Assembly (NCBI GenBank): GCA_946811185.2
Contig: OX328109.1
Coordinates: 12,498,255-12,562,254 of the forward strand
DNA from: Hippopus hippopus
Lineage: Eukaryota > Mollusca > Bivalvia > Cardiida > Cardiidae
DNA length: 64,000 nt
Reading direction: 5' to 3'
Part shown: piece by piece, positions 1-15,100 of the stretch
Numbering within the stretch: the first letter of the stretch is position 1
How the letters are laid out: the number at the start of each line of letters is the position of its first letter
The notes under the pieces: generated by a model
What the model was told of the DNA's origin: nothing
The model's input: only the letters and a program-made list of their open reading frames with translations
Database searches by the model: none
Program-made: the position numbers and the translations under genes

Positions 1-128
1 AAATGGGCATGTGATATCTGAATCATCTACTGTTTACACTTCCAGAGTGACCAAGTGTTTCAATGATCTCGTTTCTAACAGAATAAATGATGAAATTAGA
101 CATGCATTGATAGATAACATAAATGCAG
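1..128 (+). CDS. NFATC2IP: NFATC2IP exon (5'-truncated by window)
   Basis: Frame from base 2; 42 codons then donor GCAG|GTGAGC, phase 1. The segment TVYTSRVTK resembles the PVYSGKVK stretch that precedes the middle of vertebrate NFATC2IP as I recall it. The exon may really start at an internal acceptor near base 46, after a pyrimidine-rich stretch ending CAG. The phase fits the next exon (G+AT gives Asp). Confidence 0.6.
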
Positions 129-3100
129 GTGAGCATAGAGCAGAAACTGAGAGAGACCTGAATCAGTATTCACCATTCTTAAGAGTATTCCTAGCTTATT
201 TTTAATCATTTTCTAAATCTGAAAGTAACACAACTTCTGATTTGATAGACTAAATGGTTTAGCCAATCAGAAGTTGTGTTACTTTCTATATCTAAAATGA
301 AATTAAGAATGGTTGGTGAATATGGACCGTGTATAGATTTTAGCTGGGCTGTTTTTGAAGAAAACATCCAGGTATTATATTACCATATACCCCTTTTGTA
401 GTCATCTGCGTTATCATGGTGAAAAAACTTTGATATTTTCTCATATCATTGTTATGACTGAAGATTTTCAAACTTTGGTTACTTGTTTAACAGGGGAACC
501 ATACCATAAGGCCCTGGAGGTAACTCTCAAAACATAGTTGATGTAGGTATGCCCCTGTTTTGACTAAGGACTGTCACAGATAAAGCACCCATTGTTGAGC
601 TTTGGCACCTACTTGCAGTGGTCTTGTTAAAAAATTATTATTTTCTTTCAAATACTGCCTCAGAAGTCAAGATACATGTATGTTTGGAAATTTATAATAG
701 CGTTTTGCCTAGCTTGCACATACTTTGGCCGAGATGAAACACTGGTATGATCTACTTATAAACACTACTCACAGTCCGGCTCTCACCGCTTCATTTGTGT
801 CTGTTTGATCTTTAAGCAGAAGATTTTCTGCCTTGCCTGTGGGCCGAATTCCAGCCCCATTTCCAATAGAAAATCGTCTTTTTATTTCCCAATTCCATAT
901 TTTCCCCCCCCCCCAATAGATACTGAAAAAATCACCTCAGACATTTCATATATTGTTCAGTGCTTTCATCAAGCATACATAGACGTAATATAAGTGCTGA
1001 AAAATCCCCAAAACGTGCAAAGAAATGAGACGACATTTTTCGTAGATCCAAAATTTTACTATTATGTCCGCAAATTCATACTCGCACGCATAAAGTCATA
1101 GTTTATGGGTCATAAAATACAGGGGTTAATTAAACATTTGATATCAGTATGGCTTTAACTGTTGACTTTGATCCCCAAGAGGTTCGGGCACATGCTTTGT
1201 CACCTTACGTTATCATGTATTGTAAATCTGTTCTCCTTGATAACCAACTATAATAACAGGAAAGGGGTAGAATTGGTTATGTAAATTACTTGCACTTGTA
1301 CAAAATTTAAAAAAAAAACTATGACACACGTTTTATGATAGGGTATGCCAGTTATTTTCAAACAGATATGATGCAAAGATGATCTAGTGCTAAGTTTCCT
1401 CTCCACAATCACTGTTTTAACAGAGCTTTTTGATTACTGTATAAGTCTAGATCTACCTCAGAAAATGGTGATTTTCATATCTTTCCGCATTAGTCAAATT
1501 GTACTGAAAATCTTTTTCAAAGATTAATTGTCAAGGATAAAAACATGAAAATCCATGACAAGACAAATGTCAGATTGACAAGAAATGCTTTATTGAGTTA
1601 AAATGTGTTCCTAACTTAACCCTTTACCAAACGACAAAAATTTGGACTAGTCTAAGTTGATAGCATTTGCATGCAACAAATTAAATGTAGCTTAGAAAGG
1701 AAAAGGTGTCTGAAAAAGGGTAGAAAACATGGTGGGAAAAGGAGAAAATGCTGGTTACCAGCATTTTCTCCTCTTCCCATAATGATTTCACAAGCCATCT
1801 TCCTCGGGGTCGTTTAAACTTGGGGTTGGTGGCAAAGCGTTAATATGTTTTGTCAATATATTTTCCCCATTTTAACATATTGTTGATGAATTTTTTTCCC
1901 AATTTGGCTAGGGGCCTTTTCCCAAAATTCCTGGCCAACGACCTGTTCTTGGGCTTACAAAATCAGTATGAAAGAGGGAAAATGTGTAATTTCTTTTTTA
2001 CCGGCAGTCACACCTTTTCCTACAATACTAGCAAATGGGGCCATTTAACACCTTACCACACAATCCCAACATCTAATGACTCTGAGCAAGAAAGCTTTTG
2101 GAACCACTGTGGGAAACGAAGAAAATGCTAGTGACCATCATTTCCCATAATGTTTTACACACTTCCCAAAACAGATTTGAATTTTTGAGTCAAATTTATT
2201 TTGTCCTTTGCGAGTCCTTCAATTTGGATAAGTCTAAGACTATGTTGTTTGGTGAAGATTTTAAGGACAATTCCTCAAAATAAAGTTGTTTTGTCTTGAT
2301 TATGGTATATCTAAAAAGTAGCCACTATTTTTAGCTCACCTGAGCACGAAGTGCTCAAGGTGAGCTTTTGTGATCGTGCTGTGTCCGGCGTGCGACGTTC
2401 GTCGTCTGTCGTCAACTTTTACATTGTGTACGCTCTAGAGGCCACATTTTCAGTCTGATACTCATGAAACTTGGTCAGAATGTTTGTCTCGATGATATCT
2501 CAGACGGGTTCGATAGTGGGTCATGTCAGGTCAAAAACTAGGTCACTAGGTCAAATCTTAGAAAAACCTTGTGTATGCTCTAGAGGCCACATTTTCAGTC
2601 AGATTCTCATGAAACTTGGTCAGAATGTTTGTCTCGATGACATCTCGGACGATTCCATAATGGGTCATGTCGGATCAAAAACTAGGTCACTAGGTCAAAT
2701 CTTAGAAAAACCTTGTGTACGCTCTAGAGGCCACATTTTCAGTCCAAAAATGTTGAAAGTTGGTCAAAATGTTTGTCTTGATGATATCTCAAACGAGTTT
2801 GAAAATGGGTCATGTCTGGTCAAAAACTAGGTCACTAGGTCAAATCTTTAAAAACCTTGTGTACACTCTAGAAACCACATTTTCTGTCCAAAACTCCTGA
2901 AAGTTGGTCAGAATGTTTGCCTTGATGATTTTCGAACGAGTTTGAAAATGGGTCATGTTGGGTCAAAAACTAGGTCACTAGGTCAAATCTTAGAAAAACC
3001 TTGTGTGTGCCCTAGAGGCCACATTTTCAGTCCAAAAATCTTGAAAATTGGTCAAAATGTTTGTCTTGATGATACCTTGCACAAGTTCGAAAAAGGGTCA

Positions 3101-6100
3101 TGTCCGGTCAGTAACTAGGTCACTAGGTCAAATCTTAGAAAAACCTTGTGTATGCTCTAGAGGCCACATTTTCTGTCCAAAATTCTTGAAAGTTAGTCAG
3201 AATGTTTGCCTTGATGATTTCTCAGATGAGTTCGAAAATGGGTCATGTTAGATCGAAAACGAAGTCACTAGGTCATATCTTATAAAAACCTTATGTGTGC
3301 CCTAGAGGCCACATTTTCTGTCCAAAATTCTTGAAAGTTAGTCAGAATGTTTACTTTGATGATATCTCAAACGAGTTCGAAAATGGGTCATGTTAGGTCG
3401 AAAACGAAGTCACTAGGTCATATCTTAGAAAAATCTTGTGTACCCTCTAGAGGCCACATTTTCAGTCCAAAACTCTTGAAAGTTGGTCAGAATGTTTGTC
3501 TTGATAATATCTCGGAAGAGTTCAAAAATGGGTCATATCTGGTCAAAAACTAGGTCACTAGGTCAAATCTTCGAAAACCTTGTATACTTTCTAGAGGCCA
3601 CATTTTTAGTTCAATATCATGAAACTTGGTCAGAATGTTTCTGTTGATGATTTCTTGGACTAGTTTACAAATAGGTCATTTCAGGTCAATAACTAGGTCA
3701 CAGTCAAATCTTTGAAAAACCTTTATCAGTCAAATACTCATGAAAATCTTGGTAGAATGTTTGTCATAATGTCTCAAAAGAGATTGAAAATGGGTCATGT
3801 TTGGTCAAAAGACTCAGGTGAGCGATTTCAAGGCCATCATGGCCCTCTTGTTAATGTTTAGAATACTACAAATGTTTGTAAGAGTTGGGTAGTTTAATGC
3901 TAAGCAATCCTGTGTGTTATTTTTTTACGCTAAAGGAGAAAACTTTTGAAAACATTGTGGGAAAAGGAGACAATGTTGGCTATTAGCTTTTTCCCCTGTT
4001 CCCACATTTTCTACCCTTTGAAAAAGAAGGTTCATGTTTTGACCAACACAGTGTTCTGCCAAGGATTTTAAAAAGTAGAGACAAATGTCTCACTCATCCA
4101 GAGAAGTTTGAGACATTTTTAAAAATGGGGACAAAATTTAGAATGCATTGAAATGGTTTAAAAATATGAAATTGAAATTAGTTGCCCCATACTCATACTT
4201 GTTAATTGCTATGTTCTCTTTCACTAGCCAAAATGTGGATTTAAATGCAACTAACGCGGCTGAGTATTTCTCATTGAGACTTTCCCTACCGTACAGTTTT
4301 CTTAAAATCCCCCTGAAAAGACTCGGCCATGACGGCTGATCTACGATAGACGTTCTTTGCATGTCGTACATAAGAGTAATAGGTATGAAGTTACTTTTTT
4401 TTTTTCCCAGTAAATGCGTTCTTTTTTTTTTTTTTTTTAGACACATTTTACAAATCATAAAGTTGCGGTTGCGATCATATTCCAACGAAGAATATTCTTT
4501 TAAATACTAAGAACTGTCATACAGGTATATTTTACTATCTTCCGACGATATTGATTGGGGGGGGTACTGGGCATCAGAACATTATCTGACTTTGAGCTCT
4601 GATTGTTGGTATGCTTTGGCTGATCATAGAAGCTAGGATAATACCTGGCTTTTTCACCGTGGCGACGAAACCATTTTCCAACTGAGATTGCAGAAGATAC
4701 TACGTCATGACAGTAAGGTACACGATCAATACTTGGTTGATGTTTTCGGTCTGTGTCCAATCAAATTTCATTTTGCATATACGCACCTTCGGCGCCCATG
4801 AAACCACTAAATTGTAATATATAGTTACGCGGCTGATTTTGCGATTTTTGATATGCGACAGAAATCGCCTTTTACTGATTTTTTCTGCGACATTTTGAAT
4901 TTTTTAGCAAGGAAATCTCAAATACGCGACCTTGGCAGAGCACTGCCAACATTTAATTTGTCATCTGCAAATACTTTCAATTTGAACAAGCCTAGAATCT
5001 TGTTATGTAGTAATAGAGTTGCCATTACTATTTGAAGACAGCTAAATTTTTTGGCTGATATAAAACCACATTTGCTAGATGTTCAGAAAGAGTTATTTGT
5101 TCTTTTGTCACATTGTTTTCACCTACATTCCAGTAGATCTAATACTAGTAACCCTAAAAGTTCCAAATAAATTGCAGATAGAGTACATATTCTGTGCTTC
5201 TGTCCACATTGTCTCAGCAAAGTGAGCAGAGTAGATCAAAGAGCAGACTGTGCTCTTTGTGCAGTTTGATCTTGATCTATACTTGTCCCAAAGGTAACTT
5301 TAGTAGTGTAAGGTACTGATATCTTTAATGCCAAATGTTATTATTTTTGGCTTCAGATGTTGAAGAGGAAGATGTTTTATGTCCACAAAAAACTGAAAGG
5401 AATGACAGAAAACCGGATCGGACAAAGAAAAATAAGAAAGAAATTGTGGTGCATGAACAAATTCTAGTCTGCTCTGATGACGAAGAGAACCTTCCAGTCA
5501 ACATGTATGTATTTACGTATGCCCTGCTTTTGTTATGCAGCAGCCCACTTTTGAAGACATTATAGAAAATTAGAAACTGCCTTCAACAAGCGAATTTCCC
5601 CCCCCCCCCTTTACTCTTTACCACACAACAAAAATTTAGATGAATAAAAATTGAAAGCATCTGCAAACAACAATTGAAATGTGGCTAGAATGATGGAATT
5701 TCTCTCTGATGGGGTAGAAAACATTTTGGGAAAGGGAGAAAATGCTGGTTACCAGCTTTTAGTGTCATTAAAGCTTTTGATTGTGCTCTTAACGGTTAAT
5801 TCTTTAACACAAACTCCAGTGTTTTAACAACCGTAATGGAGAAGCGTATTGAAAACATTGTGGGAAAGGGAGAAAATTTTGGTTACCACTCATTATGGAA
5901 TTGAAAGCGAACTTCTGATGTGTGATGCTGACAATCTGCCCCGGCTCTTCCCCAGCTCTTCTGTCACACAGACCTTGTTCTATTTCTGTGCTGTCAAAGA
6001 CAAGATTTCAACATTTTAACCAAGTTTAGTTTGTTGTCTGCAAATGCTTTCAAATTGGATAAATGTACAGTGCGTTCTCAAGATCGAATTTTTTACATGT

Positions 6101-9100
6101 TTTTGACATGCACATCCAGCTAAAAAATTTTTAGTTTGTTTTTCCTGGCACTGTTTTAAAACTCCATTCTTGCAGTAATCTAATGGAAAAATGTTGCTAA
6201 TAAATCTGATTGATAAATTTAACTGGTTCCCGTTTGAGATCTCCGGTGTGCTTGACTGCAAAAGTAGGAACCAGTCAAACTGGTGTCTGGTTTTAAAAGG
6301 CATTGCTTTGGAATGAGAGATGTACATGATTTAGTCTTATTTCAAGCGCCAAAAAAAAAAACATTAATTTTTTTTTCACAAGAAGAAACTGCTTTTGAGA
6401 AGCCACTTTTCTTTTGGCTGTAATATTATTGTTAGTTTTTGTTTTCAATGTTCTTCCTTATTAACGTGACTGTTTTTCGAAGAAAAAATCAAGGTTTGTC
6501 ATACCCTTGTCGTCGTGTGTGTGGTCTGTATTGTCTTTGTCATTGTAGGGCCTGTCTTTGAAATTTCCTTATATCTGTGTTATTACTGAAGATGCTTACT
6601 TCAGACTTGGGCTAGTTGTTAACTTTCAAAAGGAGAAGGGCACTGGTAATTCTCAAAGTATTTTTTACACAATTTATACCCAGTATATGACTTGAAATTT
6701 TTACTTTACTCTTTACTACACAATTCGGATTTTAAGGAAGAAGCCTAAAAATTGAAAACATCGTGGGAAAAGTAGGAAATGCTGGTAAATAGAATTTTCT
6801 CCTTTTTCCTCAAAGTTTTCTTGCCTTTCAAATGTAAATTTTGATTTTTTTTTTGTCATTTTTATTTTGTCATTTGCAAATGCTTTCAACTTGGACAAAT
6901 CTAGAATTTTGTCGTAAGGGAAAGAGTTAAAGAAGCAACTCAAGCCAAATGTTGGCACTCGCTCTTGTTTTACCAGAATGCTATCAAAGTTAGCTGCTGC
7001 CGTTTTGTATCTAGAAGTTCTGAGATGAATGCTAAATACCACATGACAAAATATAGACTTGCCCAAGTCGAGAGCTTTTGCACATGACAAAACAATTATG
7101 ACTCAAAAATAGATATTCACCTTTAGAGGGTAGAATACAATGTAGGAAAAGGAGAAAATACTGGTTACCAGCATTTTCTCCTTTTCCAACAATTGTTTCA
7201 AAAGCCTTTTTCCACAGGGTCACTAAAACTCAGGATTGTGTGGTAAAAGGTTTAGAATCAAACAGTCTGCGCAGAAATTTGATCTTGTTCTGATTTGTAT
7301 CTATGTATTTTCAGAGGGGAATCCTCCGAAAGTAATCTCAACAGCAGTGCAGGAAAATCACGATCCCCCACCCCGCCCCCTTCACATGGTCGGCACTCAA
7401 AAAGACATAATAGGGGAATGAAGAGGAATGTTAAAAAGGCAGTTGCGTAAGTTTGTTATTGCATGCTCTGCTTCAAAATAGAAATTGTAAATCTCAGTTT
7501 TATTGGCATTGGCCGGAACTTTATACCATGATCAGGCCCTACACTTCCCTACTTTTTCGTTGTGCCCCTACTTTTCCCTACTTTTGCCTGAAAACCAGGG
7601 TTCGAAATTCCCATGTATTTACGCACAAAATGGGTGTCAGAATTGGAAAATGTGAGGTACAATTACAAGCACTTGAAAAAAATGCGAGTGCAAATTACTG
7701 AAGGTCAGCTACCCAAATGTGCTAAATTTCACATGTGAATTCAAATAAAGTAATTCTTTTTGTTCTGGATAAACATTAGTCATGTTGCACTGAGAATACC
7801 CTTTGATGGTTGTTTAAGAAATAATCTTCTTTCTATCGTGGTTTATCGTTCAATAAACCACAGTTGTGAGTTATGAGGCAGAATAGATAATCTACTCGGG
7901 CTATCGCCCTCCTGGATTATCTATTTTGCCTTATAACTCACAACTGTGGTTTATTGAACGATAAACCACGATAGAAAGAAGATTATTTCGATTCTAACAT
8001 GACCAACTCTTAATCAAAGGAAAACAAGTTCATACTTAGAGTAAAGACACGGATGCAGATTATATTCCATTGAATAACTTACTTACTTTATACAGAATGA
8101 CATCACTCTATATAGAGTGAAATCACTCTACATAGAATAACGTAGATTTTACCATGCTTTCGCTGCACAATGTTTATAGAGTCAAATTCACGTGTCATGT
8201 TAGAATGATAATTTTACATGTCTCCATTGAAGCCTCCGAGTTGTCATTCATTATCTGAGTTTATTGAGCCAAGTGTGTTTGTCTGCAGTCACGGCAAATA
8301 CCACGATTTTGCGGTCTTTATACGAAAAAATGGTGGCATTTTGGCCAGTGAAGTCAATCTCTGATTATATAACAGAAATATTTGTCAGTCTTTCCTGAAA
8401 AGATAATTATCATACACAAATGACAACGAGAACCAAGTCGGAAATTGCTGGGCTCGCTATACCAGTTATCCGACACACAGTTATCGGATGTGGTAAATTT
8501 TATGGAAATTTGACTTGGTTTGAGAACAGATATTAAACTGGAATTGAATCATGGTTTTAATACCAATTAACATTCTTCTTTTTTTTTTTGGTTGTTGTCT
8601 CAAGTCGACAGGTTATGTAATAGAATTGAACAGTTTGTACTGCTACTACTGGCTCTCCATTCTCCACCATTGGTAGGCATGCTGGGCTTCAAAAAAAAAA
8701 AAATTGCGAGTCCAATTTTAATTTTGCTTGTGGGGAAAAAAAAGCCACTTGCTAAAATTTGCCAGTGAAAAAAAAAAAAAATTGAACCCTGAAAACACCC
8801 TGCTATCCCTACTTTTTTTTTATGGGAAAATGAAAAATATATATAAAATAGATAAAAATAGTGAAAAGTCATGGGTGAAATTTTCCGTATTATGACGGAA
8901 TTCTGTATTTTCAGTATCATTAGGTCATTTTTCCGAATCCTCTAAATATGATGAGGAAAAGTGTTTAAAATTCTTGTCTGTAGTTATACATGTACTGTAG
9001 AATGTCTACTGAAGGTATGTGTGGTGACAGGTGGAATTCATGGTGATATGGAGGTATCCCTTATCAGGCCTCACTGTCTATGTAAGGTTACTCTTGTTGC

Positions 9101-12100
9101 TATGCTATGAATTTTATCAGTACACAGATGTTGCCTGATGTATAGAGAGCAAGTATATTTACATGAAGTAGTCAAATGTGTAACTAGATGGTAAATTCTT
9201 CATTATCATTTACTGTATATGTGGAAATTTTTGCGACATGGAAATTTTTGCAATTTCGAAAAACTCGTAAACATTTCTGTTCGCGTATTTTACCACAAGT
9301 ATACCAACAAATAGCGAGTGTCTTGAATTCGCAAACAATTCTGTACGCAAAATGTATGTTATGATAAATTTGCAAATTTTCCAACACGCTATATATCCAC
9401 GTATACAGTATGAAAAATACAGTAAGTTCTCTGTAAATATACCCTGCTATCCCTGCTTCCTGAAAATCCCTACTTTTTTACTGCTTTTTCAAAAGTTCTA
9501 TCCATACTTTTTCCCTACTTTTTTGCAGAACTGCACTTGAAAGCCTGCAGGAGAAAAATTGTATAGTGTCCAGATTGAAAGCCTCTGCAGACAACATGTA
9601 AAACATGGTTATAATGTTGTGATTGGTCTTTAATACAATAGGAAACATTGTGAGAATAGAGGAAAATGCTGATCAACAGTATTTTCTCCTTTTCCAGCAA
9701 TGTTTTCAAAAACATCTGGGTTGTGAAAGCACTAGATTGTGTGATAAAGAGGTTGATTTAATTTCAAATTATTAGAAATCTTTGAACTTATGATAAAAAC
9801 CAAGCCCATCCCACTTTTGAAAATAATCACTTGTACAACTGAAATTTTGGCAAAATTGTATAGCCTGTGACCTGCTTGCTCACATCAAGAATTTTTTTTA
9901 GTCCCATACCGGCGAAGCTGAAGGGGACTAGGTTTGCGCTCTGTCTGTCCATCTGTCAGTCTGTCCGTCAGTCTGCCGGCAAATTAGTTTTCTGAACTTT
10001 TTCTCTAAACGCTGGCAGATATTGAGTTGATTTTTGGTGTGTAAGTCAACCATTATGAGTTACAGATCAAGTTCGAGTTTCGCTCCAGTCCATTGATTTT
10101 TGATGAATTGACGAAATTACGGGTCTTGGACTTCGAAAATTTCACCGAAAAAACAGTATTCTGGACTTTTTTTCTAAAGGCTGACAGATATTGAGCTGAT
10201 TTTTGGTGTGCAAGTCAACCACCATGAGTTACAGATCAAGTGTGAGTTTCATTCTGGTCCACTGATTTTTGAAGAAATTACGGGCCTTGGACTTAGAAAT
10301 TTTCACAGAGAAAACAGTTTTCCGGATTTTTTTTCTAAACGCTGACAGATATTGAGCTGATTTTTGGTGTGTAAGTCAACCACCATGAGTTACAGATCAA
10401 GTTCGAGTTTAGTTTTGGTCCACTGATTTTTGACGAAATTACGAGCCTTGGACTTAGAAAATTTCACTGAAAAAACAGTTTTCCCGACTTTTTTTCTAAA
10501 CGCTGGGAGATATTGAGCTGTGTTTTGGTATGTGAATTTACCACCATTGCATGCACACCCATATATAGATCCTCCCCGAGGTGGATCCTAGGTAACTCAT
10601 AGTAGCATACCGTTCCTTCTGTCATACTCACCATCATTCATTTTTTTCTGTTGCATCATTTTAGATTTCATATTTCTATGTCACAAATTAAAATATAATC
10701 TTGATATCTCTGTAAAAATTTTGTGAAAATGGATTATGAAATTTGAAATCTGTCAAGTTGCTTTTTCATTCTATGTATGGGACCTAGTTGTGCCAGCGAT
10801 ATATGTACGGCTGTGCAATACTATCAGAATGCTTGTTTATTTTTGCATTTAAACTTTTTACCATATGACAAAATTTTAGACTTGTTCAAATTGAAAGCAC
10901 TTGCCGACGACAAATTAAATATTGATATGGTGGTAAGATTTGACTATGATAGGATAGAAAAAATGTGGGAAAAGAAGAAAATACTGGTTATCACCAATTT
11001 CTCCTTTTCCATGATGTTTTCAAAAGGCTTCTTCCTCAGGGTTGTTAAAACCTGGGATTGTGTGGTAAACGGTTATTTTTTTTTTACTAAATATTACCAT
11101 AGAAGAATCAGAACTGGACATTGTACATCAAAGGTCTTTATCTACACTGGCTGCAAAAAGGCAGCCTGATGTTAATTCACATTGTCTGCTGAACAATTTT
11201 TAACTTAAGGTCTTAGACCCCTAACGCTTCTAGTGCAACATGGAATAAAATTTCTTGTTAATTGATAAATAAGGATTTATACCAATATAATACTTTTGCA
11301 CATTTTTAACCAATCAGAAATTCCTTTGATGTCTATTTTGAAATTACTTGTTGATATTTGTTAGTTTGGACTTTCCTGAAAAGGGAGGTAATTATTATAG
11401 TGGTTTTAGATTTATAAATGATAATTCTATGAAGGAAAAAAAGGAAAAAATGACTTGGTTAGAGTAGTTCAATAATACTCATTTTTAATCATTTTGTAAG
11501 ATAATATTATGGAGATAGCTGTTTTCCTGGAGGGGTCTAAGTCCTTAACTCTTTACCAGACAACAAAATTTTAGCCTTGTCCAAATTGAAAGCATTTGCA
11601 CACAGCAATATCAATGTGGCTGAAATTGTGCAGTTGTTTTTTGATAGGGTTGAAAACATCATGGGAAAAGAAGGAAATGCTGGTTACCAGCATTTTCTCC
11701 TTTTCCCGCAATGTTTTCAAAAGGCTTCTTTCCAAGGGTCATCAAAAGTGGGCATTGTGCAGTAAAAAGTTAAGTAAACAATCTAGACGTTAAACCAACT
11801 TGAGAAAGCTTTTGAAAACATTGTGCAAAAAAAAGAAAAAGCTGGTAAACAAAACGTTTTCTTCTCTGTCAAAGACGAATTCCATAATTTGAACCAAATT
11901 AGAATCATTGTTTGCAAAGGGTACCAATTGGACAAGTCTAAAATTTAGTCATCCAGTTAAAGGTGAAGTAGGACTCTGAGGGCTTCTTGTGTATGCACAG
12001 CCCGGTGGCTCAGTCATCAGCATACAGTGCTTGAAACCAGGGGATGGCTTGGTTTAAATCCCCAGCTCAGACAGTTTCTCTCCAAAGATTGATGATAGTC

Positions 12101-15100
12101 ATTGCAGCAGGATTTATTGCTCTCTTACCAATGGTCATTGTTTTGATGATGGTTATGAGTGAAAGCAGCCATTGGCTTGGAAAGAATACTGTATACTAGT
12201 AAAAGAAACACCAGGACAGGTGCAATGGCCACCTCTCTTTACCAAACAGTCTTAACAACCGTAGGGAGCAATGCTCTTAAACCACAATTGGTTTGTGATC
12301 TGGAGTCTGAATGAGTCTGCAGTATTTGTCCATTAAATGGTGAAGAAAGGCTATTTTGTCCCATTTCAGGACACTGACTCAGAGTTTGTCAGCCGCAAAA
12401 AGCCAGTTAGACGAGACGAAAACTGATAAGTCCCCTATGAAGGATATTTGTGTTATTGATGATGATGAAGTGTTTACAGTCAGAGTAGATATTCTAGGAA
12501 AGATATGTCGCTTTTTGTTGCTAGCTGTAAGTAACTTGTAATGGACCTGAACAAAGCAAATGAGCCATGCACAGGCAAAAGGAGGTTAATGTATCTCCTT
12601 GATGTATGATACCATGCAGTTCATCATATCATTGTGGATCCATAAAATTCATTTTGTCTAACAAACTGAATCCTGAGGAAGGATGGTCCTTGAACATGCA
12701 GAAAAATGTACCAATAGCTAAAAGTTTTGACTCAGGTCAGCCTGCATGGACTACGCAGACTGACCTGGGTCGATAGATTTTTTGGCAGATGCATTAAGAC
12801 CCCTTTTCACAGAGCATGGCTTGCCGAGCCCTGGTAGTGCAGTCAATAGTGCACACAACTTGAGATCGGGGGTAGCTGGTTCGAATCCCCAGTTCTGAAG
12901 AGTGATGATAGTCATTGTGACAGGATTCATTCTTCTCTCTCTCTGCTTATCATTGCCTCGTTGATGGTAATGTGGGAAAGCAGCCAGTAGCTTAAGAAAA
13001 ATATTGTGCAAAGTACCTGTTACAGAAACTTCTGTCTGTCTCTCTCTCTCTCTCTCAGTCTCACCTTTTATACACACGGATCTGAACCATGCACTTTTGA
13101 AATTGTGCTTTAATGTTTGTATAAAAGTTAAATTGACGCATGTCGACCTGCATCAGTATCTTTTGCTATTGGTAAATTTTCTGCATATCAAAGGACCAAT
13201 CTATATCATGATTAAGCTTGCATTTTGACCAAATGTATTGATGGTACTACAGGATGACTTGCTTGGTATAAAGCACTATACAGATGGATTAATTTCCTTG
13301 TACCAAGGCGCTGGTAAACAGTTCATTGGCCTGATCTGACAGCTCTGTGAAGATTGTGCAGAAGATTAGAAATAAGCATAACGCCTGTCTCTAAGCCAGC
13401 TCTATTTCCTTCCCTCTCCTCCAGTAGCTTTCATCTTACCTTTCCTCAGTCAGGCTGGGTAGGTTAGTGGTTAGCTATCTGACTCATGATCTGATAGTTG
13501 TTACTTTGATATACATTTGTGGCAAACTTTCCTTTTTGGCTATTTTTCGCCTCTTACCTCTGATGCATGTGAGAAAGTTATCAGTGGCTAGGAAAGAAAG
13601 TTGTGTCAGTACTGGTGTGAGTAAGCCAGGAAACACATGCTTTGGTGCACTGGCTGCAATGATATGACATAATCAGTTAACACGGGGTTGAACTCCAATA
13701 CAAACTTCTTTACCTATTTCTTTGAATGGCCTTGTATTGCATGGGCTATCTTTTGCTGCATAAGTTACGGATTAATTTTGTGTTGATACATCCATTTTGA
13801 TTCAGTTTCGATACATTTTGATTCAGTGTTTTTATGTGAATGGGGAATAGGCTATTATCATGTTATTAGGAAAGAAAAATATACAAAGTATTAACCCTTT
13901 CCAAGATGAAAAAAATTTAGACTAGTCCAAACTGAAAGCATCTGCAGATGACAGATCAAATATTACAAAAAATGATGCTATCTGTTTTTGAAAGGGTAGA
14001 AAACATTGTAGGAAAAGGACAAAATGCTGGTTTCCAGCATTTTCTCCTTTCCTGCAATTTTTTTCAAAATTACTTTTCCTTGTGGTTGTTAAAAATTCGG
14101 ACTGTGTGGTAGGAGGCTAAACTTTTTACCCATAGTTTATGAAGAGGAGAATTGTGGGAGGAGAGCATTGTAGCATATTATAATCATGCTCATTTTTGTT
14201 TCTTCTCTGTTTATCTTCCATGTAGGAACAGCCATTTTCAAATATTGTCGCAAAGATAGCTGAAAAAGAGAGAGTGGAAGTTAGAAATGTAATGCTTGTT
14301 CATAATGACAGAACTATCAGGCCTAATGAATGCCCGAAATCTATTGGGTTTAACACAGTTGACATTATAAGTAAGTACAAGTTACTTTACCCTGTACCAA
14401 AGAATCCTGGGTTTTCACGACCCTGTAGAAGAGGACTTTTGAAAACATTGTGGGAAAAGGAGAAAATGCTGGTAACCAGCATGTTCTCCTTTTCCCACTA
14501 TGTTTTATACCCTATCAAAGCAAGATTGCACCATTTGAGCCACACTAAAATTGTCTCCAAATGCTTTGAATTTGGACAAAGCTCAAATTTTGTCGTCTGG
14601 TAAACGGTTAATTCTTTACCAGACGACAAAATTGTAAATTTGTCTGAATTGAAAGAACTTGCAGACGACAAATAAAACAATACTCAAATGACTGACATTA
14701 AATTTTTGTGCCAGAGTGTAGAAAACATAGCCGGAAAAGCAAAAATACTGGTAACCAGCATATTCTCCTTTTCCCACAATGTTTTCAGAGACTTTTCCAT
14801 TTGAGGTCATCAAAACAGGATATTGTTTGATGAAGGGTTAATTGATGACCTCCTGACCAAATATGCATGGAAGACTTGAAAAGTATCCTTATTTAATTTG
14901 TACATTGAAATTGAGTAAAATATGGAAAGTCATATCAAGTATATTTTATTAAATGAATTACACGCCCCTATTTGAATAGAGGGAGAATTTATGATAGTCA
15001 TTGTAACAAGATTTATTCTTCTTTCACGGCTATCATTGATATGATGATGGTTATTTAGGACAGGAGCCAGTGTTTCTACAGCTTTGGGTGAATGGTAAAG

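Noticed and set aside
805..993. 62-codon frame in the first NFATC2IP intron
   Set aside because: Not needed by phase (the flanking exons already join G+AT) and contains a poly-C tract giving the proline run.
2471..3553. 119-codon and shorter frames in the first tandem array
   Set aside because: Same tandem-repeat artefact, no start context, splice signal or codon bias.
2331..3853. CRISPR-like array
   Set aside because: Units of 145 bp are repeats throughout with no unique spacers, and the DNA is animal.
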